Shown: positions 1 through 8,306 of the stretch, piece by piece
Position numbering within the stretch: the first letter of the stretch is position 1
How the letters are laid out: each line of letters begins with the position of its first letter
DNA from: a virus
Direction: 5' to 3' (one strand)
IMG/VR virus record: IMGVR_UViG_3300047319_000349
Coordinates: 1 to 24,196 of that record
DNA: 24,196 bases
Program-made: the position numbers and the translations under genes
The notes under the pieces: generated by a model
Seen by the model: only the letters and a program-made list of their open reading frames with translations
The model's database searches: none
What the model was told of the DNA's origin: nothing

Positions 1-142
1 GCATCGACTCGGCCTGGCGCGGCACCTACACCCCGCCGACCAAGGAAGCGCGCGCCGCAATCATGCGTGAGCGAATCGAGTCGCACCAAGCACTGGCACT
101 GTGGGATCGCACCGCGGCGCCCATTCAACTCGGGATGTTCGC

Positions 143-146
<4 letters not shown>
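1..146 (+). CDS. C-terminal fragment of an unidentified phage early protein
   Basis: The frame beginning at base 3 is open to a TGA at 144-146 and gives the last 47 residues of a protein whose start lies left of the window. The fragment (IDSAWRGTYTPPTKEARAAI and on to a tail ending LGMFA) has no motif I recognise. Its stop overlaps the next start as ATGA, so it is probably translationally coupled to the DUF1376 gene and belongs to the same replication-region operon. Function unknown. Confidence 0.55.
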
Positions 147-1056
<910 letters not shown>

Positions 1057-1060
<4 letters not shown>

Positions 1061-1515
1061 CCCACACCCACGACGACCGCGTAGCCGACCGCCCCAGCCA
1101 CCTGTGCGCCGCCTATGGCTGCCCGCTGATCGGCACCAGCACCGCCAGCACGATCGGAGGCTCCGAGTGGTGGTGCTTCGCCCACTTCGGCGCCGATGTC
1201 GGCCGCTACCAGGCGATCACGTCGGAGCTGAACCGGCTGCGCTGGCTCTCCGCCGCTGCCCGCGACGTGCGCTTTCACGACAAGTCCGGGACCGAGGCAT
1301 CGCGCGCTGCCTTCGCGCTGATCGAGAACGAGCTGACGCAGCACCAGCGCCCCGACCTGCTGTGGGACCGCACCGAGAAGCGCACCCGCTGGCTCGAACG
1401 CCTGGAAGCCGCGCTCAAGACCGAGCTGGCCGACGTGATGCATTCGGTGCCGAAGCAGGTGGCCGGGCAGCCTGCCGGGACGTTCAGCAGGGTCGAATTC
1501 GACATGCCCGCATAG
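1057..1515 (+). CDS. Small phage protein with a Cys/His zinc-binding-like motif
   Basis: This 152-residue protein has a C-x4-C pair near residue 18 (CAAYGC) and a C-x2-H pair near residue 40 (WWCFAHF), spaced like a small treble-clef or zinc-ribbon site. The rest is a charged, helical C-terminal region rich in Arg, Leu and Glu (about 60-135). I do not recognise the family; zinc binding is inferred from residue spacing only. The start overlaps the DUF1376 stop as ATGA, so the two are coupled. The 78 nt after it (1516-1593) contain no gene and no clear promoter. Confidence 0.7.
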
Positions 1516-1593
1516 CCAAACGAACCCCATAAGCCGGGACCATTTCGCGCGCGAGCGCTAGTTGCCACAAGACCAAAAACAGGGAGAGATACC

Positions 1594-2325
1594 ATGCCTG
1601 ACCAGATCATCGCACTACTCACCACAACCCCGATGCTGCGCATAGCGCAGATCGCCGATAAGCTCGACATCACGGTCGACGACGTTGACACGCTGCTGCG
1701 CCCGCACTTGATCGACGGCTCGGTGGTCGAACACGAGGTCACCGGGCCGAATGGCCGCCCAACGATGGCCTACGAGGTCAGCGTGCAGGGCCAGCGGCGC
1801 CACAGACCCGCCGTACAGTGGCCCGAGCCAGCCGCCAGCCGAACCCCAGCCCCGGTGCCCGAGCCAACCAGCGCCCCGGTGCCCGAGCCGACGAGGGTCG
1901 ACCGCGCGATTGCCTGCCTGACCGAGCACGGCAGCGTGGCGACCGGCCAGCTGCGCATTGCGATGGGGCTCAGCAAGACCCAGTCGCCCGTGAACTTTCT
2001 CTCGTATCCGCTGCGCGATGGCCGCATCAAGCGCGAGGGCGAATACTGGATGCTGGGCCCGGGTAAGGCGGCGCCAGAGGCGAAACCGGACGCGCTCGAA
2101 ACCGGCGCGGAGTTGGGCCGGTTCAAGCCTGATCTGCCGATGCCGACGTTCGTGCCAGTAGCGGCGCCAGCCCCGCAGGCGCGCGCGGACAGCACGCCGT
2201 CGCGCTGCCGGTTTGCGCGCTGGTCCGATGGGCAGATCGAGATCAAGAAGCAGGGCCTGCCGTCGGTCGAGCTGTCGCGCGAGGAGTTCGATGAGCTGGT
2301 TCGCTTCGCAGCGGGTGGCGCATGA
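1594..2325 (+). CDS. Phage protein with two winged-helix-like modules
   Basis: The 243-residue product appears to hold two helix-turn-helix/winged-helix-like units. The first is residues 3-50 (MLRIAQIADKLDITVDDVDT then a short wing) and the second about 104-158 (hydrophobic helices, SVATGQLRIAMGLSKT, and a YWMLGPG wing). A Pro-rich linker with repeated PVPEPT separates them. The C-terminal 50 residues (about 192-243, FARWSDGQIEIKKQG) look like a small beta-rich domain. It probably binds DNA, but its target and job are unknown; a replication accessory or regulatory role fits its place beside rusA. A GGGAGAG ribosome-binding site lies about 7 nt before the ATG. Its stop overlaps the rusA start. 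Confidence 0.7.
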   Translation: MPDQIIALLTTTPMLRIAQIADKLDITVDDVDTLLRPHLIDGSVVEHEVTGPNGRPTMAYEVSVQGQRRHRPAVQWPEPAASRTPAPVPEPTSAPVPEPTRVDRAIACLTEHGSVATGQLRIAMGLSKTQSPVNFLSYPLRDGRIKREGEYWMLGPGKAAPEAKPDALETGAELGRFKPDLPMPTFVPVAAPAPQARADSTPSRCRFARWSDGQIEIKKQGLPSVELSREEFDELVRFAAGGA

Positions 2326-2768
2326 ACTCCATCACCCTCACCCTGCCCTATCCGCTGTCCGTAAACCGCTACTGGATGCCGGTGAAGATGGCCAAGCATC
2401 TGGCCGTACTGCCGACCAAGGAGGGCAAGAAGTACCGCGCCGAGGCCGTTGCATGCTGTCGAGCCCAGGGCGTGACGGCGCCGATCACTGGCCGCGTGCA
2501 CATCGACGTGAAGCTGTACCCGGCGCGCCCGCAGGACTGGCAGAAGCGCCAGCGCGAGCACGGCGCCGCGTGGGACGACAACGTGCGCTGCATCGACATC
2601 GACAACGCCAACAAGGTGCTGCTCGACTCGCTCAAGGACGTGGTGATCGAGGACGACAGGTGGGTGCGCCGCCTGACCGCCGAGCGCATGGAACCGGACG
2701 GCGAGGCGCGCGTGGTGGTGACCGTGACCGCACTGACGACCGAGCAGCCGCAAGCTGCGCTGATCTGA
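2322..2768 (+). CDS. rusA: RusA-family Holliday junction resolvase
   Basis: The 148-residue length and layout match RusA, a homodimeric, magnesium-dependent nuclease that cuts four-way junctions made during phage recombination and replication. Visible features are the N-terminal strand with PYPLSVNRYW (about 9-18), the central acidic motif CIDIDNANKVLLDSLKD (residues 90-106) with Asp92 and Asp94, and IEDDRWV (109-115) with Asp111/Asp112. These correspond to the family's catalytic carboxylates. The DxDN-K-LLD pattern and the later VVVTV strand are typical. It overlaps the upstream gene as ATGA. In lambdoid phages rusA lies in the nin-like region just before the late antiterminator, as it does here. 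Confidence 0.92.
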   Translation: MNSITLTLPYPLSVNRYWMPVKMAKHLAVLPTKEGKKYRAEAVACCRAQGVTAPITGRVHIDVKLYPARPQDWQKRQREHGAAWDDNVRCIDIDNANKVLLDSLKDVVIEDDRWVRRLTAERMEPDGEARVVVTVTALTTEQPQAALI

Positions 2769-2778
2769 GGAGATGACC

Positions 2779-2889
2779 ATGGACAACCTCGTCTTCCCCT
2801 GCCTCGCCTGCCTGATCGTCGGCGTCCTGGGTGGCTTCGCGCTTGGGTTCCGGTTGGCAGCGATGGTGCTTACGGAGCTCAACCGATGA
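2779..2889 (+). CDS. Tiny single-span membrane peptide (36 aa)
   Basis: A 36-residue frame encodes a peptide that is almost entirely one hydrophobic segment (about residues 4-28, with CLACLIVGVLGG and FALGF), then LTELNR. A GAGGAG site at 2767-2772 lies 6 nt before the ATG at 2779, which favours this start over an in-frame ATG at 2773 that would touch the site. The frame begins 10 nt after the rusA stop and overlaps the next gene as ATGA, so it fills the gap in a tightly packed operon. Function unknown. It is too short for homology, but the ribosome-binding site and the overlap argue that it is translated. Confidence 0.6.
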   Translation: MDNLVFPCLACLIVGVLGGFALGFRLAAMVLTELNR

Positions 2890-3074
2890 GTGCCCGCCCG
2901 ACACCTACCTACCGCGACCCGCTCGAGCAGATGCTCAAGGCCGAGGAGCTGACGTGCAAGGGCTGCCAGTACCGAGAGCCGGCGAGCAACGGGATGAAGG
3001 CCTACTGCTCGAACCCGAAGCAGCGAAATCCGCTGGCGGTGAAGCGCTGCGAGCATTACGAGGAGGTCGATTGA
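2886..3074 (+). CDS. Small Cys-rich phage protein, probably zinc-binding
   Basis: The 62-residue product carries four cysteines as C-x2-C (CKGC, about 24-27), a C near residue 41 (AYCSNP) and a C near 55 (KRCEHYEEV). This looks like a small zinc knuckle or ribbon. Proteins of this size and pattern are common between rusA and the late antiterminator in phages of Gram-negative bacteria, but no function is established that I know of. The ATG at 2886 overlaps the previous stop, and the TGA at 3072-3074 overlaps the TTG start of the next gene. Coupled translation across the four genes is likely. Confidence 0.7.
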   Translation: MSARPTPTYRDPLEQMLKAEELTCKGCQYREPASNGMKAYCSNPKQRNPLAVKRCEHYEEVD

Positions 3075-3439
3075 GCGAGCGAAAAGACATCGACGAGCGC
3101 CTGTGCAATTGGGCGCGCTGGAACATGGCCAACGCCGGGCGCGGCGCCGACTGCATGACCGGCGCGATCTGCGAAGGCATGCGCAAGGCGGCGCTTGGCA
3201 ACGTGTGGGCCGGCCACGAGGTGCGCGACCCGATCGACGATGCCGACGCCGTCCGGATCGAGGTCGGTCTACGCAAGGTCCCTTTCCGGGAGAGGCTACT
3301 GCTGACCTGGCACTACATCGAAAAGGCCCCGCCGGGCGTCATCGCTCGCAAGCTGTCGTTCAGGCCCCGGGAGTTCGACGAGCTGTTGCTGGCGGCGCAG
3401 GAAGCGATCGAGGATGTTGTTGACAGCGGGAATCGATAG
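3071..3439 (+). CDS. Q-like late antiterminator candidate
   Basis: Translation from the TTG at 3071 gives 122 residues; an AGGAGG at 3061-3066 lies 4 nt upstream and the start overlaps the previous stop as TTGA. Residues about 72-115 (FRERLLLTWHYIEKAPPGVI then ARKLSFRPREFDELLLAAQE) look like a sigma-region-4-type helix-turn-helix, as in several phage late regulators. The N-terminal part (WARWNMANAGRG) is Trp-rich and contains two Cys. Two contextual facts support a Q role: it is the last early gene, and a near-consensus promoter with a terminated leader begins inside its 3' end, as with lambda Q and pR'. The family assignment rests mainly on position; it could be another HTH regulator of late genes. 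Confidence 0.6.
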   Translation: MSERKDIDERLCNWARWNMANAGRGADCMTGAICEGMRKAALGNVWAGHEVRDPIDDADAVRIEVGLRKVPFRERLLLTWHYIEKAPPGVIARKLSFRPREFDELLLAAQEAIEDVVDSGNR

Positions 3440-3448
3440 GCGTACATT
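3420..3448 (+). promoter_or_regulatory. Predicted late promoter (pR'-like)
   Basis: A perfect TTGACA at 3420-3425 is followed after exactly 17 bp by TACATT at 3443-3448, a good sigma-70 -10 element. Transcription should begin near 3455. The -35 box lies inside the last codons of the Q-like gene. About 72 nt downstream of the predicted start, the first of two intrinsic terminators begins. A -10-like TTAATT at 3461-3466 sits just inside the transcript, where lambda pR' has its sigma-dependent pause element; that comparison is speculative. Confidence 0.75.
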
Positions 3449-3475
3449 CCGCTCAACAACTTAATTCCGTCGACA

Positions 3476-3511
3476 GACGAGGCCGGGTTCCCAGTGGGAG
3501 CCCGCGGCGTC
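3476..3511 (+). promoter_or_regulatory. Structured late leader RNA hairpin
   Basis: The leader contains an 8-bp stem, GGGTTCCC with GGGAGCCC around a three-base loop (one T-G wobble), flanked by further complementary blocks (GACG with CGTC, and GCC with GGC). It lies between the predicted late start and the first terminator. It may be a pause or loading element for antitermination, or only a structured leader; the sequence cannot decide. Confidence 0.45.
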
Positions 3512-3526
3512 TCCGGAAGAACCAGA

Positions 3527-3562
3527 AGCCCTGCGATCAGCGATGACGCGGGGCTTTTTTTT
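3527..3562 (+). terminator. Intrinsic terminator 1 of the late leader (tR'-like)
   Basis: The stem AGCCCTGCG (3527-3535) pairs with CGCGGGGCT (3547-3555) with one T-G wobble, followed by a run of T to 3562. It sits about 70 nt after the predicted late start with no gene between, which suggests transcription is stopped here until antitermination is switched on. Confidence 0.85.
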
Positions 3563-3572
3563 CGCCCCAACA

Positions 3573-3605
3573 AACCCGATCAGATTGCTCTGGCCGGGTT
3601 TTTTG
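3573..3605 (+). terminator. Intrinsic terminator 2 of the late leader
   Basis: A 12-bp imperfect stem (3573-3584 with 3589-3600; one mismatch and one wobble, loop TTGC) is followed by a T run ending near 3604. It lies only 10 nt after terminator 1, so the late leader is closed by a tandem pair. The next 95 nt (3606-3700) hold a palindrome, AGCCTAGGCT, at 3617-3626 and the ribosome-binding site of the HNH gene, but no clear promoter. Confidence 0.75.
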
Positions 3606-3700
3606 CTTTCAGGCGCAGCCTAGGCTAGCTCCCGAACGCCGACTCGTCATCGGCCCGGCTGCGCTCCCGATTCGCAGACGAACCTTTGACGGGAGGTGTT

Positions 3701-4156
3701 ATGGCTGAAATTCGTTTAGCGCGAGGGCAGGTTTCGATTGTCGATGACGGGCTTGTTGCAAAACTCTCGCCTTACCAGTGGTACCTCAGCAACAAGGGCT
3801 ACGTTGTTGCTAGGGCGGGTGGCAGGAAACTAATTTTGATGCACCGCGTGATCGCCGCTCCTGGCGAACAGCAAGTTGTTGATCACAGGAATGGGGATAA
3901 GTTGGATAACCGCCTGAGCAACTTGCGCGCGTGTAGTCGTGCAGAAAACGCGCGCAATAGGAAAATGCACGAAAACAACCGGTGCGGAACCAAAGGCGTC
4001 TACGCTGACATCACGAAAAAAGTGACACGCTACCGCGCACAAATTCGAGTCGATGGAAAGAAGATTTCGCTTGGCTCATTTCCAAGCCTGATAGACGCCG
4101 AACACGCCTACAAGGTGGCTTCTGCCAAGTACCACGGAAACTTTGGTCGAGCCTGA
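3701..4156 (+). CDS. Free-standing HNH homing-type endonuclease with an AP2-like DNA-binding domain
   Basis: The start at 3701 has GGGAGG 4 nt upstream (3691-3696) and gives 151 residues. The central part is an HNH nuclease fold: MHRVI (47-51), VVDHRNGDKLDNRLSNLRAC (59-78, with His62, Asn70 and Asn74) and RAENARNRK (80-88). The C-terminal part (about 97-148, GTKGVYADI, YRAQIRVDGKKISLGSF, AEHAYKVA) is an AP2-type DNA-binding domain. This combination is typical of homing endonucleases that cut allelic sites lacking the gene and spread by repair. Base composition is clearly more AT-rich than the neighbours, with AAA, AAT and TTG codons that are rare elsewhere here, which suggests separate acquisition. 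HNH genes beside terminases can also help packaging, but the AP2 domain favours a mobile gene. Confidence 0.88.
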   Translation: MAEIRLARGQVSIVDDGLVAKLSPYQWYLSNKGYVVARAGGRKLILMHRVIAAPGEQQVVDHRNGDKLDNRLSNLRACSRAENARNRKMHENNRCGTKGVYADITKKVTRYRAQIRVDGKKISLGSFPSLIDAEHAYKVASAKYHGNFGRA

Positions 4157-4203
4157 CCATAACACCAGCGTCTCCCCGCCCCGCTGATCGATCGGGGCAT
4201 TTC

Positions 4204-4234
4204 GGCCCAGCCTAACCCGCTGGGCCATTTTTTT
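4204..4234 (+). terminator. Intrinsic terminator between the HNH gene and terminase
   Basis: A perfect 8-bp stem, GGCCCAGC (4204-4211) with GCTGGGCC (4219-4226), has a 7-nt loop and is followed by A and seven T. A second, weaker hairpin (GCCCCG with CGGGGC, 4178-4198) lies just upstream. No promoter is visible between this terminator and the terminase gene 10 nt later, so late transcripts must read through it. Confidence 0.88.
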
Positions 4235-4243
4235 GGACCATCC

Positions 4244-4678
4244 ATGGCATACGACCAAGACCAAGCAGCCCGGTTCTGTGCCGCCGTGGCCGAAGGCGAC
4301 AAGAGCATCCGGGCGATCTGCAAGCAGAAGGGCATGCCGAGCAAGACCACGGTGTTCCGCTGGCTCGCCGAGCGGCCCGAGTTCGCGAAGATGTACGAGA
4401 TCGCGAAGGACGAGGCAATCGACACCCACGTCGATGAGGCGGTCGAGATCGCGGACAGCTGCAGGAACGACGCCGACTCGATCCGCAAGGCCAGGCTGCG
4501 CATCCATGCGCGCATCGAGACAGCGCAGCTGCTGCGCCCGAAGAAGTATGGCGCCCGGGTGCAGTTGACCGGTGAAGGTGGCGGGCCGATCGTGCACAAG
4601 AACGTGACGCAGATGACCGACGACGAGCTGCTGGCGATCGCGAACCGACCGAAGGACGGCAATGTTCCTGACGCCTGA
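4244..4678 (+). CDS. terS: Terminase small subunit
   Basis: The 144-residue product has an N-terminal helix-turn-helix (about 20-45, SIRAICKQKGMPSKTTVFRW) of the kind small terminases use to recognise the packaging site. A central helical oligomerisation region follows (about 50-105, KMYEIAKDEAIDTHVDEAVE, RIHARIETAQLLRPKKYG). The tail (QMTDDELLAIANRP) is the short C-terminal segment thought to contact the large subunit. Assignment also rests on its place directly before terL, which it overlaps by 17 nt. The ribosome-binding site is weak (GGA shortly after the preceding terminator's T run), so translation may depend on read-through transcription. Confidence 0.88.
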   Translation: MAYDQDQAARFCAAVAEGDKSIRAICKQKGMPSKTTVFRWLAERPEFAKMYEIAKDEAIDTHVDEAVEIADSCRNDADSIRKARLRIHARIETAQLLRPKKYGARVQLTGEGGGPIVHKNVTQMTDDELLAIANRPKDGNVPDA

Positions 4679-6167
4679 ACAGGCCGCCGGCGTGCTGCTC
4701 GAGCGCCGCAACGCGCGCCGCGACTTGGTTGCCTTTGCCTCGCGCGTGCCAGTCCCGGGATCACCAACCGACGACGCCGACGACGCAGCGGCGATCCCGT
4801 TGATCGAGAGCCAGCAGGCCGTGCACCACCAGCTGATCCTGCGCGAAATGCAGGCCTGTATGACCAAGCCACACGGCCGGCTGATGATCATGGCGCCGCC
4901 GGGCTCGGCCAAGAGCACCTACGCCACGGTGGTGGCGCCGACGTGGTTCCTTGGCCTGGAGCGCAACCGGCGCGTGATACTGGCCAGCTACGGTTCGGAC
5001 CTCGCCAGTCGTCACGGGCGCCGCACGCGCCAGCTGCTGCGCTCACCCGAGGCCGAGAGCATCCTGCAATGCGGCCTGCATCCCGAGTCGCGCTCGGCCA
5101 ACGAGTTCGCGCTGACCAATGGCAGCGAGTACATCGCCGGCGGCATCATGGCCGGCATGACCGGCAACCGCGCGCACGGCATCGTGCTGGATGACCCAAT
5201 CAAGGGCCGTGAGCAGGCCGACTCCGAGACCGTACGCAACAAGACCTTCGCCGCTTACGAGGACGACCTGCTCACGCGCCTGATCCCGGGCGGCTGGGTC
5301 GTGATCATCAACACCCGCTGGCACGAGGACGACGTGTGCGGGCGCATCCTGCCGGCCGACTGGGCCGGTCAGTCCGGCGATATCGAGTGCCGCGACGGCA
5401 ACGTGTGGCGCGTGCTTTGCCTGCAGGCGGACTGCCAGACCAACACCGACCCGCTGGGCCGCAAAGTGGGCGAAATGCTGTGGCCGGAGTGGTTCGACAA
5501 GAAGCACTGGGACCAGTTCAGGCTGAACCGTCGCACCTGGTCGAGCCTGTACCAGCAGCGCCCGGCGCCCGACGACGGGATCCTGTTCCGGCGCGACGAC
5601 ATGGGCACCTACGAGAAGATGCCGGGCAACCTGCGCATCATTGGCGGCTCCGACTATGCGGTCACGCCGGACGGCGGCGACTGGACCGAGCACGGGATCG
5701 TGGGCATTGCCGAAGACGGCACCTGGTACTTGCTCGACTGGTGGCGCGGCCAGGTCGGCCCTGAAGAATGGATCGAGCGCAAGATCGACATGATGATCCG
5801 CTGGTCACCGCTGGCATGGTTTGGCGAGGCTGGACCGATCCGCCGCGCTACCGAGGGCCGACTGCGCGCCCGCATGATCGACCGGCAGGCGAAATGCCGT
5901 ATCGAATGGCTGCCGTCCATCCAGGACAAGGCCACGCGCGCGCAAGCGACGATCGCGCAGGCTGGGATGGGCCGTCTGCTGTGGCCCAAAGCCGCGTGGG
6001 TGGCCGAGCTGCAGCGCCAGTGCCTGGTGTTCCCCGCCGGCTCACCCGACGACGGCGTCGACACACTGTCGATCATTGGCCGCGGCGCCGACACTCTGGG
6101 CAAAGCACTGAAACCAACGCCACCGAAACCACGACCACATGCCGCCCCCGGCGGCTGGATGGGATAA
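4662..6167 (+). CDS. terL: Terminase large subunit (packaging ATPase/nuclease)
   Basis: The 501-residue protein shows both expected domains. In the ATPase, Walker A is APPGSAKST (78-86, Lys84), Walker B is GIVLDDP (173-179), and a coupling-type INTRWHEDD follows (217-224). In the RNase H-like nuclease, Asp331 lies in GGSDYAV, Glu389 in WFGEAGP and the late acid pair in DDGVDTL (463-469); together these form the metal site that cuts concatemeric DNA. The enzyme pumps DNA into the prohead through the portal. The ATG at 4662 has AAGGACGG just upstream and overlaps terS. Length is normal for the family and no key residue is missing. Confidence 0.95.
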   Translation: MFLTPEQAAGVLLERRNARRDLVAFASRVPVPGSPTDDADDAAAIPLIESQQAVHHQLILREMQACMTKPHGRLMIMAPPGSAKSTYATVVAPTWFLGLERNRRVILASYGSDLASRHGRRTRQLLRSPEAESILQCGLHPESRSANEFALTNGSEYIAGGIMAGMTGNRAHGIVLDDPIKGREQADSETVRNKTFAAYEDDLLTRLIPGGWVVIINTRWHEDDVCGRILPADWAGQSGDIECRDGNVWRVLCLQADCQTNTDPLGRKVGEMLWPEWFDKKHWDQFRLNRRTWSSLYQQRPAPDDGILFRRDDMGTYEKMPGNLRIIGGSDYAVTPDGGDWTEHGIVGIAEDGTWYLLDWWRGQVGPEEWIERKIDMMIRWSPLAWFGEAGPIRRATEGRLRARMIDRQAKCRIEWLPSIQDKATRAQATIAQAGMGRLLWPKAAWVAELQRQCLVFPAGSPDDGVDTLSIIGRGADTLGKALKPTPPKPRPHAAPGGWMG

Positions 6168-6176
6168 GCACACACC

Positions 6177-8303
6177 ATGGCCGACAACAAAGACGACGAC
6201 CTGCATGCCGAGGGCTTGGAGCTCTACGACATTGCGATCGAGCGCGAGAGCGAGAACCGCCAGAACTACGCCGACGACGTGCGCTTCGCGCGCCTTGGCG
6301 AGCAGTGGCCGGAAGCGGTACGGCGCCAGCGCGAGCTCGACGGCCGCCCATGCCTGACCATCAACCGCCAGCCCGCGTTCATCCGCCAGGTCACCAACGA
6401 CGCGCGCCAGAACAAGCCCTCGATCAAGTTCCACGCGGTGGGTGACGGTGCCGACGAGTGGACCGCCAAGGTGCAGGACGGCTTGGTGCGCAACATCGAG
6501 ACCAGCAGCAACGCCGACGTGGCCTACGACACGGCGCTCGACAACGCGGTGACGGGCGGTTTCGGCTACTTCCGCATCGCCACCGACTACGCGGCCGACG
6601 ACGCCTTCGACCAGGACATCAAGATCGAGCGCATCGCCAACTCGCTGTCCGTGGTCCCGGATCCGTACTGCATGGACGCCGATTCGGCCGACTGGAACGA
6701 CGCGTGGGTCACCGACACCTACTCGATCGATGCCTTCAAGAAGAAGTGGCCGAAGGCCGAAGTGTCGAGCTTCGAAGGAGACCGCAAGGACGTCGCGCCG
6801 GGCTGGATGCAGGACGACGATATCCTGGTTGCCGAATGGTGGCGCCGGCGCGAGGTGGCGGCGACCCTGCTGCAACTGTCGAACGGCGAGGTCATGTTTG
6901 ACGAGCAGTACCAGACCGCCAAGCATCTGCTTGACGTGCAGGGCGTGAAGATCGCCGACAAGCGACCCACGCGCACGATGAAGGTCACGCAGCACATCAT
7001 GAACGGCTGCGAAATCATCGAGACCAACGAATGGGCCGGCAAGTACATCCCCATCGTGCCGGTGTACGGCGACGAGGTGATCATCGACGGCAAGCGCCAC
7101 CTCAAGTCCCTGATCCGCGACGCAAAGGACGCGCAGCGCATGCTGAATTACTGGCGCACCGCGAGCACCGAGTTGGTCGCGCTGGCGCCGAAAGCGCCGT
7201 GGGTGGGCCCGGTGGGCGCGTTCGCGAGCGATCCGAATTGGGCGACCGCGAACACCGTCAACCACCAGTATCTCGAGTTTGACGTGGTCGATGGCCAGGC
7301 GCCACCCCAGCGCCAACCCTTCGCGGGCCCGCCGGCTGGCGCGCTGCAGGAGGCGATGAACGCCAGCGACGACATGAAGTCGATCATGGGCCTGTTCGAT
7401 GCGTCGCTCGGCGCCCAGTCGAACGAGACCAGCGGCCGCGCGATCCTGGCACGCCAGCGCGAAGGTGACGTCAGCACGTTCAACTTCACCGACAACTTGT
7501 CGCGCGCGATCCGGCACGGCGGGCGCATCCTGGCCGACCTGATCCCCAAGGTGTATAGCACCCAGCGCATCATTCGGGTGATCGGCGAGGATGGCGGCAC
7601 CCAGAACGTGCCGATCAACCAGCAAACCGCCCCCATGCCCGACCACGCCAAAGAACTGGGCGAGCAGGCGCAGGGCATCGCGCATATCTACGATCTGACC
7701 AGCGGCAAGTACGATGTCACCTGCGAGAGCGGCCCGAGCTACACCACCAAGCGCGAGGAAGCCGCGGCGCAGATGACCGAATTCATGCGCGCGGTACCGA
7801 GCGCCGGCCAGGTCATGGGCGACCTGCTGGCCAAGAACCTCGACTGGCCGGGCGCGGACGAAATCGCCGACCGCCTCAAGCTGCTGCTGCCGCCCCAGGC
7901 GCAGGGCCAGAACCCGCAGCTGCAGCAGGCTCAGCAGCAAATGCAGGGCATGCAGCAGGCTATCGGGCACCTGCAGCAGCAGCTGGCCGACACCGCCAAG
8001 GACAAGGAAATCGAGGTGGCCAAAGTCAAGATCGACGCCTTCAACGCCGAGACCAACCGGCTGAAAGTGGTCGGCGCCGGCATGGGTCCGGAGCAGGTGC
8101 AGGCGCTGGTGATGCAGACGCTGCAGCAGGTTCTGGCCGCGCCGGACATCACCGGCCAGCAGCCGGGCGCCGCACCGCAGCAGCCACCGGCGCCGCCGCC
8201 AATGACGCCACCAGGCCCGCCGCCCGGACTCGAACAGCCTCACCCAACCGAACCGCCGCAAGGCGGTTTTTTTACGCCCGAAGCCGGGCCTCAACCGGAG
8301 TAA
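6177..8303 (+). CDS. P22-type portal protein
   Basis: At 708 residues this is close to the long P22 portal (about 725). The N-terminal part (about 20-110, with QWPEAVRRQRELDGRPCLTI then RQPAFIRQVTNDARQNKPSI) and the core (GGFGYFRIATDY about 127-138, VPDPYCMDADSADWNDAWV about 161-179, NYWRTASTELVALAPKAPWV about 324-343) match P22-type portals. A Gln-rich coiled segment (about 575-625) and a Pro-rich tail (about 660-700) follow, comparable to the barrel and tail of long portals. It forms the dodecameric ring that docks terminase and later the tail. It starts 9 nt after terL and ends 3 nt before the scaffold gene. Its last codons hold an intrinsic terminator. Confidence 0.92.
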   Translation: MADNKDDDLHAEGLELYDIAIERESENRQNYADDVRFARLGEQWPEAVRRQRELDGRPCLTINRQPAFIRQVTNDARQNKPSIKFHAVGDGADEWTAKVQDGLVRNIETSSNADVAYDTALDNAVTGGFGYFRIATDYAADDAFDQDIKIERIANSLSVVPDPYCMDADSADWNDAWVTDTYSIDAFKKKWPKAEVSSFEGDRKDVAPGWMQDDDILVAEWWRRREVAATLLQLSNGEVMFDEQYQTAKHLLDVQGVKIADKRPTRTMKVTQHIMNGCEIIETNEWAGKYIPIVPVYGDEVIIDGKRHLKSLIRDAKDAQRMLNYWRTASTELVALAPKAPWVGPVGAFASDPNWATANTVNHQYLEFDVVDGQAPPQRQPFAGPPAGALQEAMNASDDMKSIMGLFDASLGAQSNETSGRAILARQREGDVSTFNFTDNLSRAIRHGGRILADLIPKVYSTQRIIRVIGEDGGTQNVPINQQTAPMPDHAKELGEQAQGIAHIYDLTSGKYDVTCESGPSYTTKREEAAAQMTEFMRAVPSAGQVMGDLLAKNLDWPGADEIADRLKLLLPPQAQGQNPQLQQAQQQMQGMQQAIGHLQQQLADTAKDKEIEVAKVKIDAFNAETNRLKVVGAGMGPEQVQALVMQTLQQVLAAPDITGQQPGAAPQQPPAPPPMTPPGPPPGLEQPHPTEPPQGGFFTPEAGPQPE
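8251..8273 (+). terminator. Intrinsic terminator inside the 3' end of the portal gene
   Basis: A perfect 7-bp stem AACCGCC (8251-8257) with GGCGGTT (8262-8268), a GCAA tetraloop and a T run to 8273 lie within the portal reading frame, where they encode PPQGGFFTP, 30 nt before its stop. A second hairpin (GCCCG/CGGGC) follows at about 8276-8289. As DNA this is a textbook terminator, so either the late polymerase is resistant to it or it reduces scaffold and coat messages in cells without antitermination. Confidence 0.8.
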
Positions 8304-8306
8304 TGC

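Noticed and set aside
1770-3056. A 428-codon minus-strand open frame opposite the winged-helix and rusA genes
   Set aside because: The plus strand here carries overlapping recognisable genes with ribosome sites; the antisense product has no motif.
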